A model generated the notes under the pieces. That model did not search any database. It was given only the letters and a program-made list of their open reading frames with translations, and was not told the DNA's origin. A program made the translations under genes and the position numbers. From Firmicutes bacterium CAG:194 (GTDB lineage Bacteria > Bacillota > Clostridia > Lachnospirales > Lachnospiraceae), in NCBI GenBank assembly GCA_000432915.1, contig HF995216.1:1-55123 (forward strand): DNA of 55,123 nt, in the 5' to 3' direction. The stretch's first letter is position 1, and every line of letters begins with the position of its first letter. Shown piece by piece: positions 43,949 through 52,180 of the stretch.

Positions 43949-43987
43949 AACGCCCTGCAAGTTTACTTGTAAGGGCGTTTATTTTTG
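43949..43987 (+). terminator. Rubrerythrin terminator
   Basis: AACGCCCT (43949-43956) pairs with AGGGCGTT (43972-43979), extended inside by CAAGT/ACTTG, and is followed by TATTTTT. The flanks AAATCAG/CTGATTT lengthen the stem further. Part of its right arm with downstream sequence (GGCGTTTATTTTTGCTGATT) is repeated at 44165-44185. Confidence 0.85.
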
Positions 43988-43989
43988 CT

Positions 43990-44280
43990 GATTTATACGG
44001 CGCCAGCCGTCCATGAAATAGAATGCGCAGCATTCTATGAATGGCATGGCGAAGAACATTTATGCACTTCCAGCTGTTTTTTATTTTAGACTTATTGGGC
44101 GCCAGCCCAACATGAATAGCCCGCAGGGCTATGAATGGCTCGGCACAGCATTCTATTTATGGCTCGGCGTTTATTTTTGCTGATTTATACGGCGACAGCC
44201 CTCATGAATAGAATGCGACAGCATTCTATGAATGGCTCGGCACAGCATTCTATGAATGACCCGGCCATCTATTGGGCAAC
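43990..44280. repeat. Cluster of short hairpin repeats
   Basis: Three full units and fragments follow the pattern GGCGMCAGCC..CATGAATAG-stem-CTATGAATGGCTCGGC. The hairpins are ATAGAATGC/GCATTCTAT (44018-44026, 44030-44038), ATAGCCC/GGGCTAT (44116-44122, 44126-44132) and again ATAGAATGC/GCATTCTAT (44208-44216, 44221-44229), so the stems differ in compensated pairs. No gene is present in 43921-44306; a short + frame across it is a by-product. Confidence 0.8.
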
Positions 44281-44306
44281 AGCCTTTCTTCCTAATTCAT
44301 TCGGCG

Positions 44307-44969
44307 TTACATACTTTCTTTACACAACTCCATATATTTCTTCCTTGCCTGTTCAAAATACTTCCTGCTTACCATAATCTTATTTCCGCTATACAGAATA
44401 ATCCCCTTGCGCTGAAAACTGTCTATATAGTGGAAATTGACTGCATAACTCTGATGTATACGGATAAAATAATCGGGCATCTGCGCCAGACATTCATCCA
44501 TTTTCATCCGGAACTTATGCGGAATTCCATCCTGATAGATCAGCACATTATGTTTCCTGCTCTCTACGTGAGATACCTCCCGTACATTCACAGCAAGCAT
44601 TTTTCTTTTGGGTCGGAAAGAAATCATGTGACCGTCTTCTATCATCCGCCGGTTCACACATTCCACCACAGAGCTCTGCGATACAGGCTTTGTCAATACA
44701 TGTGACTTATCCATCACATAAACAGTCTGCAGATCCGGATTCATCTTCCACATCTGCTCGATCAGCTGCAGCTCCTGCGCATTGTGGTTCAACTCTGTTA
44801 CCAGAATATCCGGACGTTCCTTCTCCTGTTCTGAAATTCTTGCGTAATAATCACTGAAATTCTGACTTTCTGAGATTTCCTGTACCTCTCCCCTCTCATC
44901 AATGATTATCTCTTTTATAAATAGAGTATCCTCTGCTGCCTTGCTGTCATAAATGCACACTCTATACAT
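44307..44969 (-). CDS. LytTR-type regulator with degenerate receiver
   Basis: 220 residues. The C-terminal 100 residues form a LytTR DNA-binding domain (VREVSHVESRKHNVLIYQDG; YFIRIHQSYAVNFHYIDSF). The N-terminal part is receiver-like in length but lacks the acidic pair (YDSKAAED) and has TEL where the phosphoacceptor Asp would be (DILVTELNH); only the KP motif near 105 remains. It may act without phosphorylation. AGGGG precedes the ATG. It lies 170 bp downstream of the lipoprotein gene, in the same direction. Confidence 0.8.
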   Translation of the reverse strand: MYRVCIYDSKAAEDTLFIKEIIIDERGEVQEISESQNFSDYYARISEQEKERPDILVTELNHNAQELQLIEQMWKMNPDLQTVYVMDKSHVLTKPVSQSSVVECVNRRMIEDGHMISFRPKRKMLAVNVREVSHVESRKHNVLIYQDGIPHKFRMKMDECLAQMPDYFIRIHQSYAVNFHYIDSFQRKGIILYSGNKIMVSRKYFEQARKKYMELCKESM

Positions 44970-45141
44970 ATAAATCCCCTCACTTATTCATTTGTATTGG
45001 ATTATCCCTTGGTGATCCCTCACTTTTCCGAGTATAGCATATTATAATTGCTTTTTCACTCCTTTTGTCCCAGTTTACTCATTTTTGGCAAATTTAACTA
45101 TTATCCCGTCAAGATCAGCACTCTGTAGTTTTCATATGACA

Positions 45142-47295
45142 TTACTTTCCAAGTACAACGGAAATTTTAATTTCTTTTTCTATACTGCTCAGATCAAAAT
45201 CCCCTCCATCTGCAGCACTGACATAAAGCTCATAAAGTGTACCCTCAGACAATGTATCCACTGCTGTGCCATTCTCGTCCCTGATTGACCATAGTTCATC
45301 AGAAACTTCTGCCATTGTGCCATCTGCCCTGTAAGCATAAAGCTTCAGATCTGCACTGCTTCCGGAGATATTATTCATACGGATCGCAACAGTTGTATTA
45401 GGATGTACATTTTCCACTGTTACAGTATAATGCCATCCCACAACATTACCCTCACCGCCATCTGCGGTAAAGCGTTCCTGTGTCAGCACATTCCGCGTTG
45501 CTTTATCAAGATCTACTTTCCGATAAGGCATTTCCGGGAGATATACAAACCGATCCTGCAGGCGCAGAAGCTCCAGATAACCGGTCGGGCAGTAAAGTGC
45601 ATTACCGCTATTCCCTGCATACATACCGATAGCCATATTGTTATAGCCATATTTATCCGACACATCCATAGTAAATACTGTCTCACCTGTCTCAAAATCC
45701 AGAATAATGTACTGCCACATACCACTCTCCAGATCCTGTACATAGCCATAAATATATCCTGTTGCAGTAGAAAGCTTCATCATCGATGTATCACTCAGAT
45801 CATTTCTGCACCAGATGCTTTTCATTTCATACCCATTATCCGTTCTGACTGTATCTACACGCTCTACACCCGGTGCGATCATGACATTTCCTCTGGTAAG
45901 CCAGTTCGTATCATAAATATTGGCGTAGCTCTGAATAGAAGAATCACTGTCAGGATCTGCCAGACCGGCATTGCCTGCCCCAAACCAGTTACAGACAATC
46001 GTACTGACACTGCCCTCTCCATTGTCATAAACGATCGCAGAATTTTCTACAGATACCTGATATCCTTCCGGCAGCTCATCCAATACCGGAAGGCTTGCAG
46101 TAATTTCTCCTGTCTTCATATCCAATGCCAGCAGTTTGACCGGATCTGCATTATCAGTAAACATCACAAGATCAGGTGTCAGGGATGGGGAACAGCCGCC
46201 GCCCCATGCAAGACCACCACCAGTAGTTTTATCATTCTTGCCGCTGACCTTTGCGCCAACACTCTCGTAAGGTGTACACCAGACAGCCTCAACTCCATCA
46301 TTTGCACGGAGCAGATAGCAGTTCTGATTTGTCAGAATGACCGCTCCGTCTTTTGAAGCTGCAATACCATTTTCTGCGCCTTCTCCCGGTGTCAGCTCAT
46401 AAACAAAAACAGCTTTTTCAAGATCTGTCTGCTCTCCTCGCAGAATCGCATCAATGGCAGAATGTGCAATGTATCCCATCACACCCTGCTGGTCTCTTTC
46501 CGGATAAATACGAAATCCACCCGTTGCGAACCAGAGATTTCCGTCATAATCAAAAACGACTGACAGAAGATTCTGCTCGAGTGTTTTCCCAAGTGCTGCC
46601 TCTGCTGCAGCTTTTATATCAATATCAAGAAGCTTTTTAAACTCCGGCAGAACATTGCCTTCCTCATCCGTTGCCTGCAGTATCAGCACATGGTTATTAC
46701 TGGTAGGACAGACAATACGATTCTCAGCATCCAGGAATGTATAAGAGCTCTGTATCATGTAATCGCTGCCATCGTGCTGCTTGGGCGAAAAGTATCCCAG
46801 TGTTTCCGTTTCCTCCGCATTCAGATCCCGGATAGCAATACCTCCGAGAAGTGGAACAACAGCGTGCCCATAGCTGTCAAAATAAATAGCCGGTGAAGCA
46901 TTTGCATTTGTTTTTTCATACGAAACATTAATCTCCGGATAAATACCAAGCGGCAGAATCTCATCTGTAGAATCGGTATTGTATCCATCATGATGAATAT
47001 TGGCATCGCTTTTTGCCATATATGGATTTTCATCTATACGCTTTGCACTTAATGCCTTCACGGGAAGCGCTCTGCCTGTCACAGCCTCTGTATCCGTTGC
47101 AGCTTCCATATCCGTTGCAGTTTCCGTCTCCGTTGCAGTTTCCGTCTCCGTTGCAGTTTCCATATCTGTTGCAGTTTCCGTCTCCGTTGCAGCTACGCCG
47201 GTCTGCTGCTTTGTACCACAGCCGGTCAGTGTCAGCGCTGTTGCTGCGCAAAGCATTGCAGGCAGCAAAAATTGCAGTATTTTTTTCTTTTTCAT
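45142..47295 (-). CDS. Large secreted lipoprotein, propeller-like
   Basis: 717 residues from the ATG after GGAGG. A lipobox LTGC (Cys26) is followed by a Thr/Glu/Ala stalk (about 33-67) coded by imperfect 18-bp repeats (ETETAT, DMETAT). The large remainder alternates beta strands with turns as in PQQ- or ASST-like propellers (FDYDGNLWFATGG near 240; MWQYIILDFETGETVF near 535), and the last 100 residues look like an immunoglobulin-like beta domain. No catalytic motif is recognised. It is divergent from the LytTR/GHKL pair, which suggests a sensory or adhesive partner. Confidence 0.7.
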   Translation of the reverse strand: MKKKKILQFLLPAMLCAATALTLTGCGTKQQTGVAATETETATDMETATETETATETETATDMEAATDTEAVTGRALPVKALSAKRIDENPYMAKSDANIHHDGYNTDSTDEILPLGIYPEINVSYEKTNANASPAIYFDSYGHAVVPLLGGIAIRDLNAEETETLGYFSPKQHDGSDYMIQSSYTFLDAENRIVCPTSNNHVLILQATDEEGNVLPEFKKLLDIDIKAAAEAALGKTLEQNLLSVVFDYDGNLWFATGGFRIYPERDQQGVMGYIAHSAIDAILRGEQTDLEKAVFVYELTPGEGAENGIAASKDGAVILTNQNCYLLRANDGVEAVWCTPYESVGAKVSGKNDKTTGGGLAWGGGCSPSLTPDLVMFTDNADPVKLLALDMKTGEITASLPVLDELPEGYQVSVENSAIVYDNGEGSVSTIVCNWFGAGNAGLADPDSDSSIQSYANIYDTNWLTRGNVMIAPGVERVDTVRTDNGYEMKSIWCRNDLSDTSMMKLSTATGYIYGYVQDLESGMWQYIILDFETGETVFTMDVSDKYGYNNMAIGMYAGNSGNALYCPTGYLELLRLQDRFVYLPEMPYRKVDLDKATRNVLTQERFTADGGEGNVVGWHYTVTVENVHPNTTVAIRMNNISGSSADLKLYAYRADGTMAEVSDELWSIRDENGTAVDTLSEGTLYELYVSAADGGDFDLSSIEKEIKISVVLGK

Positions 47296-47414
47296 GAATA
47301 TATCCTCCATTATTTTATAGTGTTTGCTCTGGATCAATATGTTATTTTCCGGATCCAGTTTCTTGCCCTTTCTGCAGTCAGTATAAAAACAGCAATTATT
47401 CCTTTCAAGCACTC

Positions 47415-47475
47415 TGTCACAAAATCCCGTTTTTTGTCACGAATTCTCGTTTGTGTCAATACTTTGTGCTATAAT
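47415..47475 (+). promoter_or_regulatory. LytTR-like direct repeats and promoter of the regulator gene
   Basis: TGTCACAAAATCCCGTTTTT (47415-47434) and TGTCACGAATTCTCGTTTG (47435-47453) repeat head to tail, with a third partial TGTCAATAC from 47454. The CCGTTT/CTCGTTT cores sit 20 bp apart, as in AgrA/LytTR operators. TATAAT (47470-47475) follows; no good -35 is seen, fitting an activated promoter. The site lies between the lipoprotein and regulator genes. Confidence 0.55.
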
Positions 47476-47511
47476 TCAGATAGAAGCCATACAAAAAGGG
47501 GCATATACTGT

Positions 47512-48234
47512 ATGAGAATTGCAATTGTAGATGATCTTGCCGCAGAACGGCACTTTTTGAGAGAACAATTAGAACAAAAGCTATACCGCATGGGCATACA
47601 GGCTGATATTTTGGAATATACATGTGGTGAAGCCTTTCTGGAAGCAGAACACAAGCTGCCGTTCTCTGTCGCTTTTCTGGATATTTATATGATGGGTATG
47701 ACAGGAATAGAAGCTGCCAGAGAACTGCGAAAAACCGACACTGACTGTCTTCTGATCTTTACAACGACCTCAACTGACCATGCACTGGAGGGTTTTCAGG
47801 TTCGTGCCATGCATTATCTGGTAAAACCTTTTACTGCTGAAGACATTGATACATTGACAGATGAGCTGCTCACACGTATTGGACACACAGACAAATATAT
47901 GGAATTAAAAGCAGAAGGAAGCCTGCTGCATCTGCGCTATCAGGATATCATTTATGCCGAGCATTTTGCTCATATCATATATGTCCACACTACTGTCTCA
48001 AAGGTACTTGCCACGCGCCAGACCTTTAAGGCATTTACAGCACCACTGACAACAGATCCACGATTTTTTATATGCAGTCGGGGTGTGATCGTCAATATGG
48101 AACATGCCGCCGATTTTGAGGGGTCCTCATTTTGTATGAAAGATGGCAGCCATATATTTGTCAGTCAGGAGCTTTTAAAAAATGCACGGCAGGCATTTAT
48201 GGAATACCTGCTGCAAAGGGGGTGCATATCATGA
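47512..48234 (+). CDS. LytTR-family response regulator (AgrA/ComE-like)
   Basis: 240 residues from the ATG of MRIAIVDD, which follows AAAAAGGGG. The receiver keeps the acidic pair DD at 7-8, the phosphoacceptor Asp in VAFLDIYMMG near 60, and Lys in LVKPF near 105. The LytTR domain (about 135-235) shows DIIYAEHFAHIIYVHTT and FFICSRGVIVNMEHA. Its stop overlaps the kinase start by 4 bp (ATGA). It is the likely activator at the direct repeats upstream of its own gene. Confidence 0.9.
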   Translation: MRIAIVDDLAAERHFLREQLEQKLYRMGIQADILEYTCGEAFLEAEHKLPFSVAFLDIYMMGMTGIEAARELRKTDTDCLLIFTTTSTDHALEGFQVRAMHYLVKPFTAEDIDTLTDELLTRIGHTDKYMELKAEGSLLHLRYQDIIYAEHFAHIIYVHTTVSKVLATRQTFKAFTAPLTTDPRFFICSRGVIVNMEHAADFEGSSFCMKDGSHIFVSQELLKNARQAFMEYLLQRGCIS

Positions 48235-49601
48235 TTAATATGCTGCAACCAATTTTGGAGCTTTGTGTGGTGATCCCCGGCGTTATTCTCGCATATTTTC
48301 CCGTAAAATCCGGCCTGAAGCATCCAATACGGCAGATTATGATATGGCTTTTACCGCTTCTTCTGCTTCTTTGCATTACAGGGGGAAGTGTGTGCTATAT
48401 AAAGCGGATCTCTACCATACCGGCACTTGCCCTGATCCTGTCAGTCACAACTTTTCTATATATAAAAACGCTCCGGATCTCTCTGTGGAAATCCGGAACG
48501 GTAGCATTGTCTATTTGTGCTGTATTTGCCTGTATTAACAGTCTTTCAAGAGCTGTCAATGCCGTACTTCTTATGGATCTGCAGCCTATACAGGCTGATC
48601 CATGGCTCTGCCTGCAAGCCTCCATATTCTATAATGCAATTTGCTGGCTGCTTACCGCTGTCTTTTATTATCCGGCAGTCCATGCGGTAAAAGAAATGGT
48701 CGACGATGAGAATTTTGCACCGACCTGGTATGTATTCTGGGTTTTGCCGCTTATCTTCATTGCTCTGAATCTGTTTATGATCCCAAGATATTCAGGCACG
48801 CTTTATGTTGGACGAATTTTAAAAGGGTACTTCGTTCTCAGTCTTACTCTCCTGATTTTATTGCTCTGGTTCAGCGCGGCATTCCTGATCATGGCCACCA
48901 GTCTGAACCGGAATGCAACATTCCTGATCATGGCCACCATTCTGAACCGGAATGCAAGACTCCGGCAGGAAAACCAGCTTCTATCCATGCAGCAGCAGCG
49001 ATATGAAAATTTAAAAGCTTCCATTGAAGAAATGCGACAGGCGCGGCATGATATGCGCCACCACCTGAACCAGATTTCCAGACTGGCAGAAGAAGAGAAT
49101 CTTCCAAAACTCAAAGAATATCTTACCAGCACCATCTGCAAAATCCCCGATTTTGATATGCATTTGTGTGAAAATCAGGCTGCAGACAGTGTAGCAGGGT
49201 ACTACTATGCACTTGCCAGACGGGAAAACATTCCATTTTCTCTGCGGCTTGATCTGCCTGCCAGACTCCCTGTTGACGAAGTAGATTTGTGTCTGGTTCT
49301 TTCCAATCTTCTGGAAAATGCACTTGAAGCAAGCCTGCGGATAGTTGACAGCCCCCGGCATATCCGGATAACTTCCTACCTTCATGCCGGAAATCTTTTG
49401 CTGATCCAGGTTGAAAATACATATGTGGGAGAAATTTTGGAAAAAAATGGAGTTTTTCAGTCCTCCAAGCGGAAAGGAGAAGGCATTGGTCTGCAGTCCG
49501 TCCGTCACATTGCGGAAAAATCCGGCGGTGCCAGTACGTTTAGCCATCAAAATGGTATTTTCTGTGCAAAGGTCATGCTTTGCGGCAAATCATCTGCATA
49601 A
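48231..49601 (+). CDS. GHKL (AgrC-like) sensor histidine kinase
   Basis: 456 residues. Six or so membrane helices fill the first 225 residues with no extracytoplasmic sensor domain, as in peptide-sensing AgrC kinases. The linker contains a 13-residue tandem duplication. Then come the dimerisation helix with RHDMRHHLNQI near 272, the N-box NLLENALEAS near 357 and the G-box GEGIGLQSVRH near 416. It pairs with the overlapping LytTR regulator. No AgrB- or AgrD-like gene was found beside it, so the ligand is unknown. Confidence 0.9.
   Translation: MINMLQPILELCVVIPGVILAYFPVKSGLKHPIRQIMIWLLPLLLLLCITGGSVCYIKRISTIPALALILSVTTFLYIKTLRISLWKSGTVALSICAVFACINSLSRAVNAVLLMDLQPIQADPWLCLQASIFYNAICWLLTAVFYYPAVHAVKEMVDDENFAPTWYVFWVLPLIFIALNLFMIPRYSGTLYVGRILKGYFVLSLTLLILLLWFSAAFLIMATSLNRNATFLIMATILNRNARLRQENQLLSMQQQRYENLKASIEEMRQARHDMRHHLNQISRLAEEENLPKLKEYLTSTICKIPDFDMHLCENQAADSVAGYYYALARRENIPFSLRLDLPARLPVDEVDLCLVLSNLLENALEASLRIVDSPRHIRITSYLHAGNLLLIQVENTYVGEILEKNGVFQSSKRKGEGIGLQSVRHIAEKSGGASTFSHQNGIFCAKVMLCGKSSA
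48881..48958 (+). repeat. 39-bp in-frame tandem duplication in the kinase gene
   Basis: Two units, 48881-48919 and 48920-48958, differ by only two bases and encode FLIMATSLNRNAT and FLIMATILNRNAR. The duplication keeps the frame and inserts 13 residues between the last membrane helix and the catalytic linker, so it could change signal transmission. Confidence 0.9.
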
Positions 49602-49605
49602 GCAA

Positions 49606-49637
49606 TTCGCCGGATGTCATCTGTAACATCCGGCGAA
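49606..49637. terminator. Terminator-like hairpin between convergent genes
   Basis: A 12-bp perfect stem TTCGCCGGATGT/ACATCCGGCGAA (49606-49617, 49626-49637) with an 8-base loop stands between the kinase stop and the nitroreductase stop. T-runs are short on both sides, but position and stability suit bidirectional termination. Confidence 0.7.
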
Positions 49638-49646
49638 GCTTCTCAG

Positions 49647-50174
49647 TTATTTCACATAATACACCCTGTTCTCTTTTCTGGCAGGTTCCGCCGGATATTC
49701 CCCATCTATATAACCAAGCGCGCAATGCCCGATACCTTCATACTCTCCTTCAATACCAAGAGATTTCAGAAGCTCTTTGCCCCACTCAGTCTCAAATTCT
49801 TCCTTTGCGCGATGGATCCAACAACTTCCCAGTCCCAGTTCATGTGCTGCCAGCATCAGGTTGCCCATCACTAAGCTGCCATCATATACATGCGTCGGCC
49901 AGTCTTTTCTGCCAAGTACGATCAGCATGGCAGGCGCTCCGTAAAACGGATCAAATCCCTTATCCCAGCCACCGATCTCTGCATTCATTTCTGCGATCTT
50001 ATCACGAAGCTCCTTCTTCGTTACCTGGATAATGATCGCTGCCTGCTGCCCTTTTCCGCTTGCTGCGTAAAGTCCTGCTTCGATGATCTGATCAAGCAGC
50101 TCCTGCCCAACAGCATCCGGTTTATATTTTCTGATACTTCTTCTTGTTTTCATTTTTGTAAGTACGTCGCTCAT
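49647..50174 (-). CDS. Nitroreductase family protein
   Basis: 175 residues from the ATG after AAAGGAG. The FMN-binding pattern is visible: RRSIRKYKPD near 11, the AGLYAASGKGQQ loop near 34 and GLGSCWIH near 117. Proteins of this size use FMN and NAD(P)H to reduce nitro compounds, quinones or flavins; the substrate is not predictable. It is transcribed alone, convergent with the GHKL kinase gene. Confidence 0.88.
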   Translation of the reverse strand: MSDVLTKMKTRRSIRKYKPDAVGQELLDQIIEAGLYAASGKGQQAAIIIQVTKKELRDKIAEMNAEIGGWDKGFDPFYGAPAMLIVLGRKDWPTHVYDGSLVMGNLMLAAHELGLGSCWIHRAKEEFETEWGKELLKSLGIEGEYEGIGHCALGYIDGEYPAEPARKENRVYYVK

Positions 50175-50288
50175 ATTCAAAAACTCCTTTCAGACTTTTC
50201 GCAGATCCTGTCCGCTGTATTTATTATAGAAACATAAAGGAAATATATCGATTTCGCAAGCAAAATACCAACTTGTCTGTTTTTCAAC

Positions 50289-50310
50289 ATTATGTTATAT
50301 TAGACATAAT
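50289..50310. promoter_or_regulatory. Inverted repeat before small membrane protein gene
   Basis: ATTATGT (50289-50295) and ACATAAT (50304-50310) flank 8 bp, 30 bp before the ATG at 50341, overlapping the likely -10 region (TATATT). It could be an operator. Confidence 0.3.
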
Positions 50311-50340
50311 ATCAATTGATCTACAAAAGAGGGGGATTCT

Positions 50341-50811
50341 ATGTACAAGTATAAACCTGTCCGTTACATTTTTCGTCTGCTCAACTTAATTATTTATGCT
50401 GCTGTCATATCATTTTCTGTTATTGCCATTCGTGATGATCTCTGCATTACCGATTTCATGACAACTATATTTAAAAATAACCTGATGGATTCTAAACGCA
50501 GCCTTTATCTGGCAATCTTTTTGCTCGCGAATGTCTGTATTATTTTACTGTTCAAGGTATTGAGCAAAGAAAAAACAAAGGCGCTGTTTTACTACATATG
50601 TGACTTTATCATCCGGTTGACTTTTTCTGTCCCGCTTGCTTTTATTACGCTTTATTTCTTATTCTATCGTCTGATGCCCAATTTATTGTTTGATGCCATG
50701 ACACAGATCATTGTTTTCCTGATCCTGTTTGCGGTATATGATTATCTGATGCGCTGGCAGATCATGTTCCGCCTTGACGTCAGCTATTTCCGCGTCAAAG
50801 ATAAATTATAA
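50341..50811 (+). CDS. Small integral membrane protein
   Basis: 156 residues with four predicted membrane helices (about 13-32, 55-75, 85-112, 118-136), basic ends and no recognisable motif. GAGGGGG precedes the ATG. It is a single rightward gene between two leftward ones. Family unknown. Confidence 0.6.
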   Translation: MYKYKPVRYIFRLLNLIIYAAVISFSVIAIRDDLCITDFMTTIFKNNLMDSKRSLYLAIFLLANVCIILLFKVLSKEKTKALFYYICDFIIRLTFSVPLAFITLYFLFYRLMPNLLFDAMTQIIVFLILFAVYDYLMRWQIMFRLDVSYFRVKDKL

Positions 50812-50826
50812 AACGTCGATTATCAT

Positions 50827-51051
50827 TTACTGCATTTTTCTTGCCGCGCCAAGCAGCTCCTCCAGTCCTTTTTCTTTGATAATGGCAATTCCCTGCCCCT
50901 CATCTCCAAGTATGATCAGATTATCTCCCGGCTTGATATCAAACAGCTTTCTGGCTTTTGCCGGGATCACGATTTGTCCTTTCTCCCCGACTTTTACCAT
51001 GCCAAAGATATGTTTTCCTTTTGGTGGTACACCAAGCCCCATATGCGACAA
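50827..51051 (-). CDS. AbrB/SpoVT/MazE-type DNA-binding protein, 5' end rearranged
   Basis: 74 residues. The swapped-hairpin AbrB fold is clear: GMVKVGEKGQIVIPAKARKLF (split near 17-37) and IKPGDNLIILGDEGQGIAIIKE. Such small proteins are usually transcription regulators or antitoxins. The first 12 codons coincide with the end of the acyltransferase fragment in another frame, so the original promoter and ribosome-binding site were probably lost in a deletion. It may be translated from a start near 51042 or not at all. Confidence 0.65.
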   Translation of the reverse strand: MSHMGLGVPPKGKHIFGMVKVGEKGQIVIPAKARKLFDIKPGDNLIILGDEGQGIAIIKEKGLEELLGAARKMQ

Positions 51052-51583
51052 TGGTAAACAATAGTAACAGCCAGACCGGGGCTTTTTCGCATTTTGAGTA
51101 CAACCGGTCTTTTTCCAGCTTACGGATCACTACCAGAATAACAGAAAACAACCAGAGCATCTGCAAGTACCATAAAGGTCCGATACCGCTGACCGCCATA
51201 ATGATATAGCGTATCACTCCGGGGATTTCCTGCATCGTATCCGTAAAAACACCACTGAGCATCATATTATAATAGCCCAGTATCCACTGAAAGACAAATA
51301 ATCCTATTGTGGAAGGAACAAGCAACTTCTGCGTTCTCTTTTTCAGAAATGCTTTATCTGAGCAGCCTTCCAGGCAGAAACGGGCACACATACCGGATAC
51401 CACAAATAACAGCAGCATAAACCATGGATATACCATATAGAGATAAACATCCTGATACTGCGATTTTACAAACGGTCCGATCACACCTGCCGTTTCAACT
51501 CCGTTAAACATATAGATCACATGATAGATCACAACCAAAGCCACTGTGATCCACCGGATATTATCAATGTACACCTTTCTCAT
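50939..51583 (-). pseudogene. Truncated acyltransferase family 3 gene
   Basis: The first 180 or so residues from MRKVYIDNIRW (with GGTGG ahead) match the membrane acyltransferase family 3: helix 1 with VVIYHVIYMFN and FVVSGMCARF. Members have about 330-380 residues and ten helices; here the frame enters the AbrB gene near 51050 and ends in an unrelated basic tail of about 30 residues. A deletion has joined the two genes, leaving about half of the enzyme. Confidence 0.75.
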
Positions 51584-51711
51584 AAAAATACCACCTTTGC
51601 TATTATTTTTAACATAATTGTAAAAAATCACAAAGGTGGTGTCCAGCAAGTCTGCTTTACAGATCTACGTTATTCCTGTTAAAAAAGGTGGCAGATGTCC
51701 TACTCTGCCTG

Positions 51712-52146
51712 CTATTCCGACTCTGCCTCCTGCAGTTCTTTCGCGCCGTCCAGATAAACCCACTTGATCGTATAGGTCTTTCCTGTACATGCACCGATAT
51801 TATTCACGTAATCATCTAATAGCTTCTGTGCCCTCTGCTGTGCGCTTGCCAGCAGAACAGTATCTTTTTCAGCCTCTTTGCGCATGTTATCCTGTGCTTC
51901 CATATTGACCAGCGATGCATCAATTCCAACCGTAGCAACACCCGCATATTCTATCCAGAACTTCCTGTCCTTTTTCCAAAGCCAGATACCACTCATCTTT
52001 TCCAGCGCTGTCAGACTGATGACCTCCGGTTCTTCTTTTTTTGCATTACGCGAAACCACAATAGCGACTGCTGCCAGAATTACCACAATCAGCACCACGA
52101 ATACAACCATTTTCCCCTTTTTTCTTCGTTTGTGCTCTTTTTTCAT
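51712..52146 (-). pseudogene. DUF4230-like gene with internal deletion
   Basis: 144 residues: basic start, membrane helix (about 13-32), then ISLTALEKM, FWIEYAGVATVGIDASLVNME and a helical end with QQRAQKLLDDYVNNIG. The order resembles DUF4230 proteins of about 200 residues, but the central beta segment between GIDASLV and the C-terminal helix seems to be missing. It stays in frame and may still be made. The DUF4230 assignment and the deletion are judged from memory of the family pattern. Confidence 0.45.
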
Positions 52147-52180
52147 GCCTGTCTATCCTCTCTTTTTACACAGAGTTCGT

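Noticed and set aside
44135..44377. Rightward frame in the hairpin-repeat cluster
   Set aside because: It is made of repeated CATTCTATGAATGG units and runs into the opposite-strand LytTR gene.
45403..46356. Rightward frame of 317 codons opposite the lipoprotein
   Set aside because: Shadow of the lipoprotein gene, which has a lipobox, stalk and ribosome-binding site on the other strand.
47050..47205. CRISPR-like or intergenic short tandem repeat
   Set aside because: The 18-bp repeats are in frame within the lipoprotein gene and encode a stalk.
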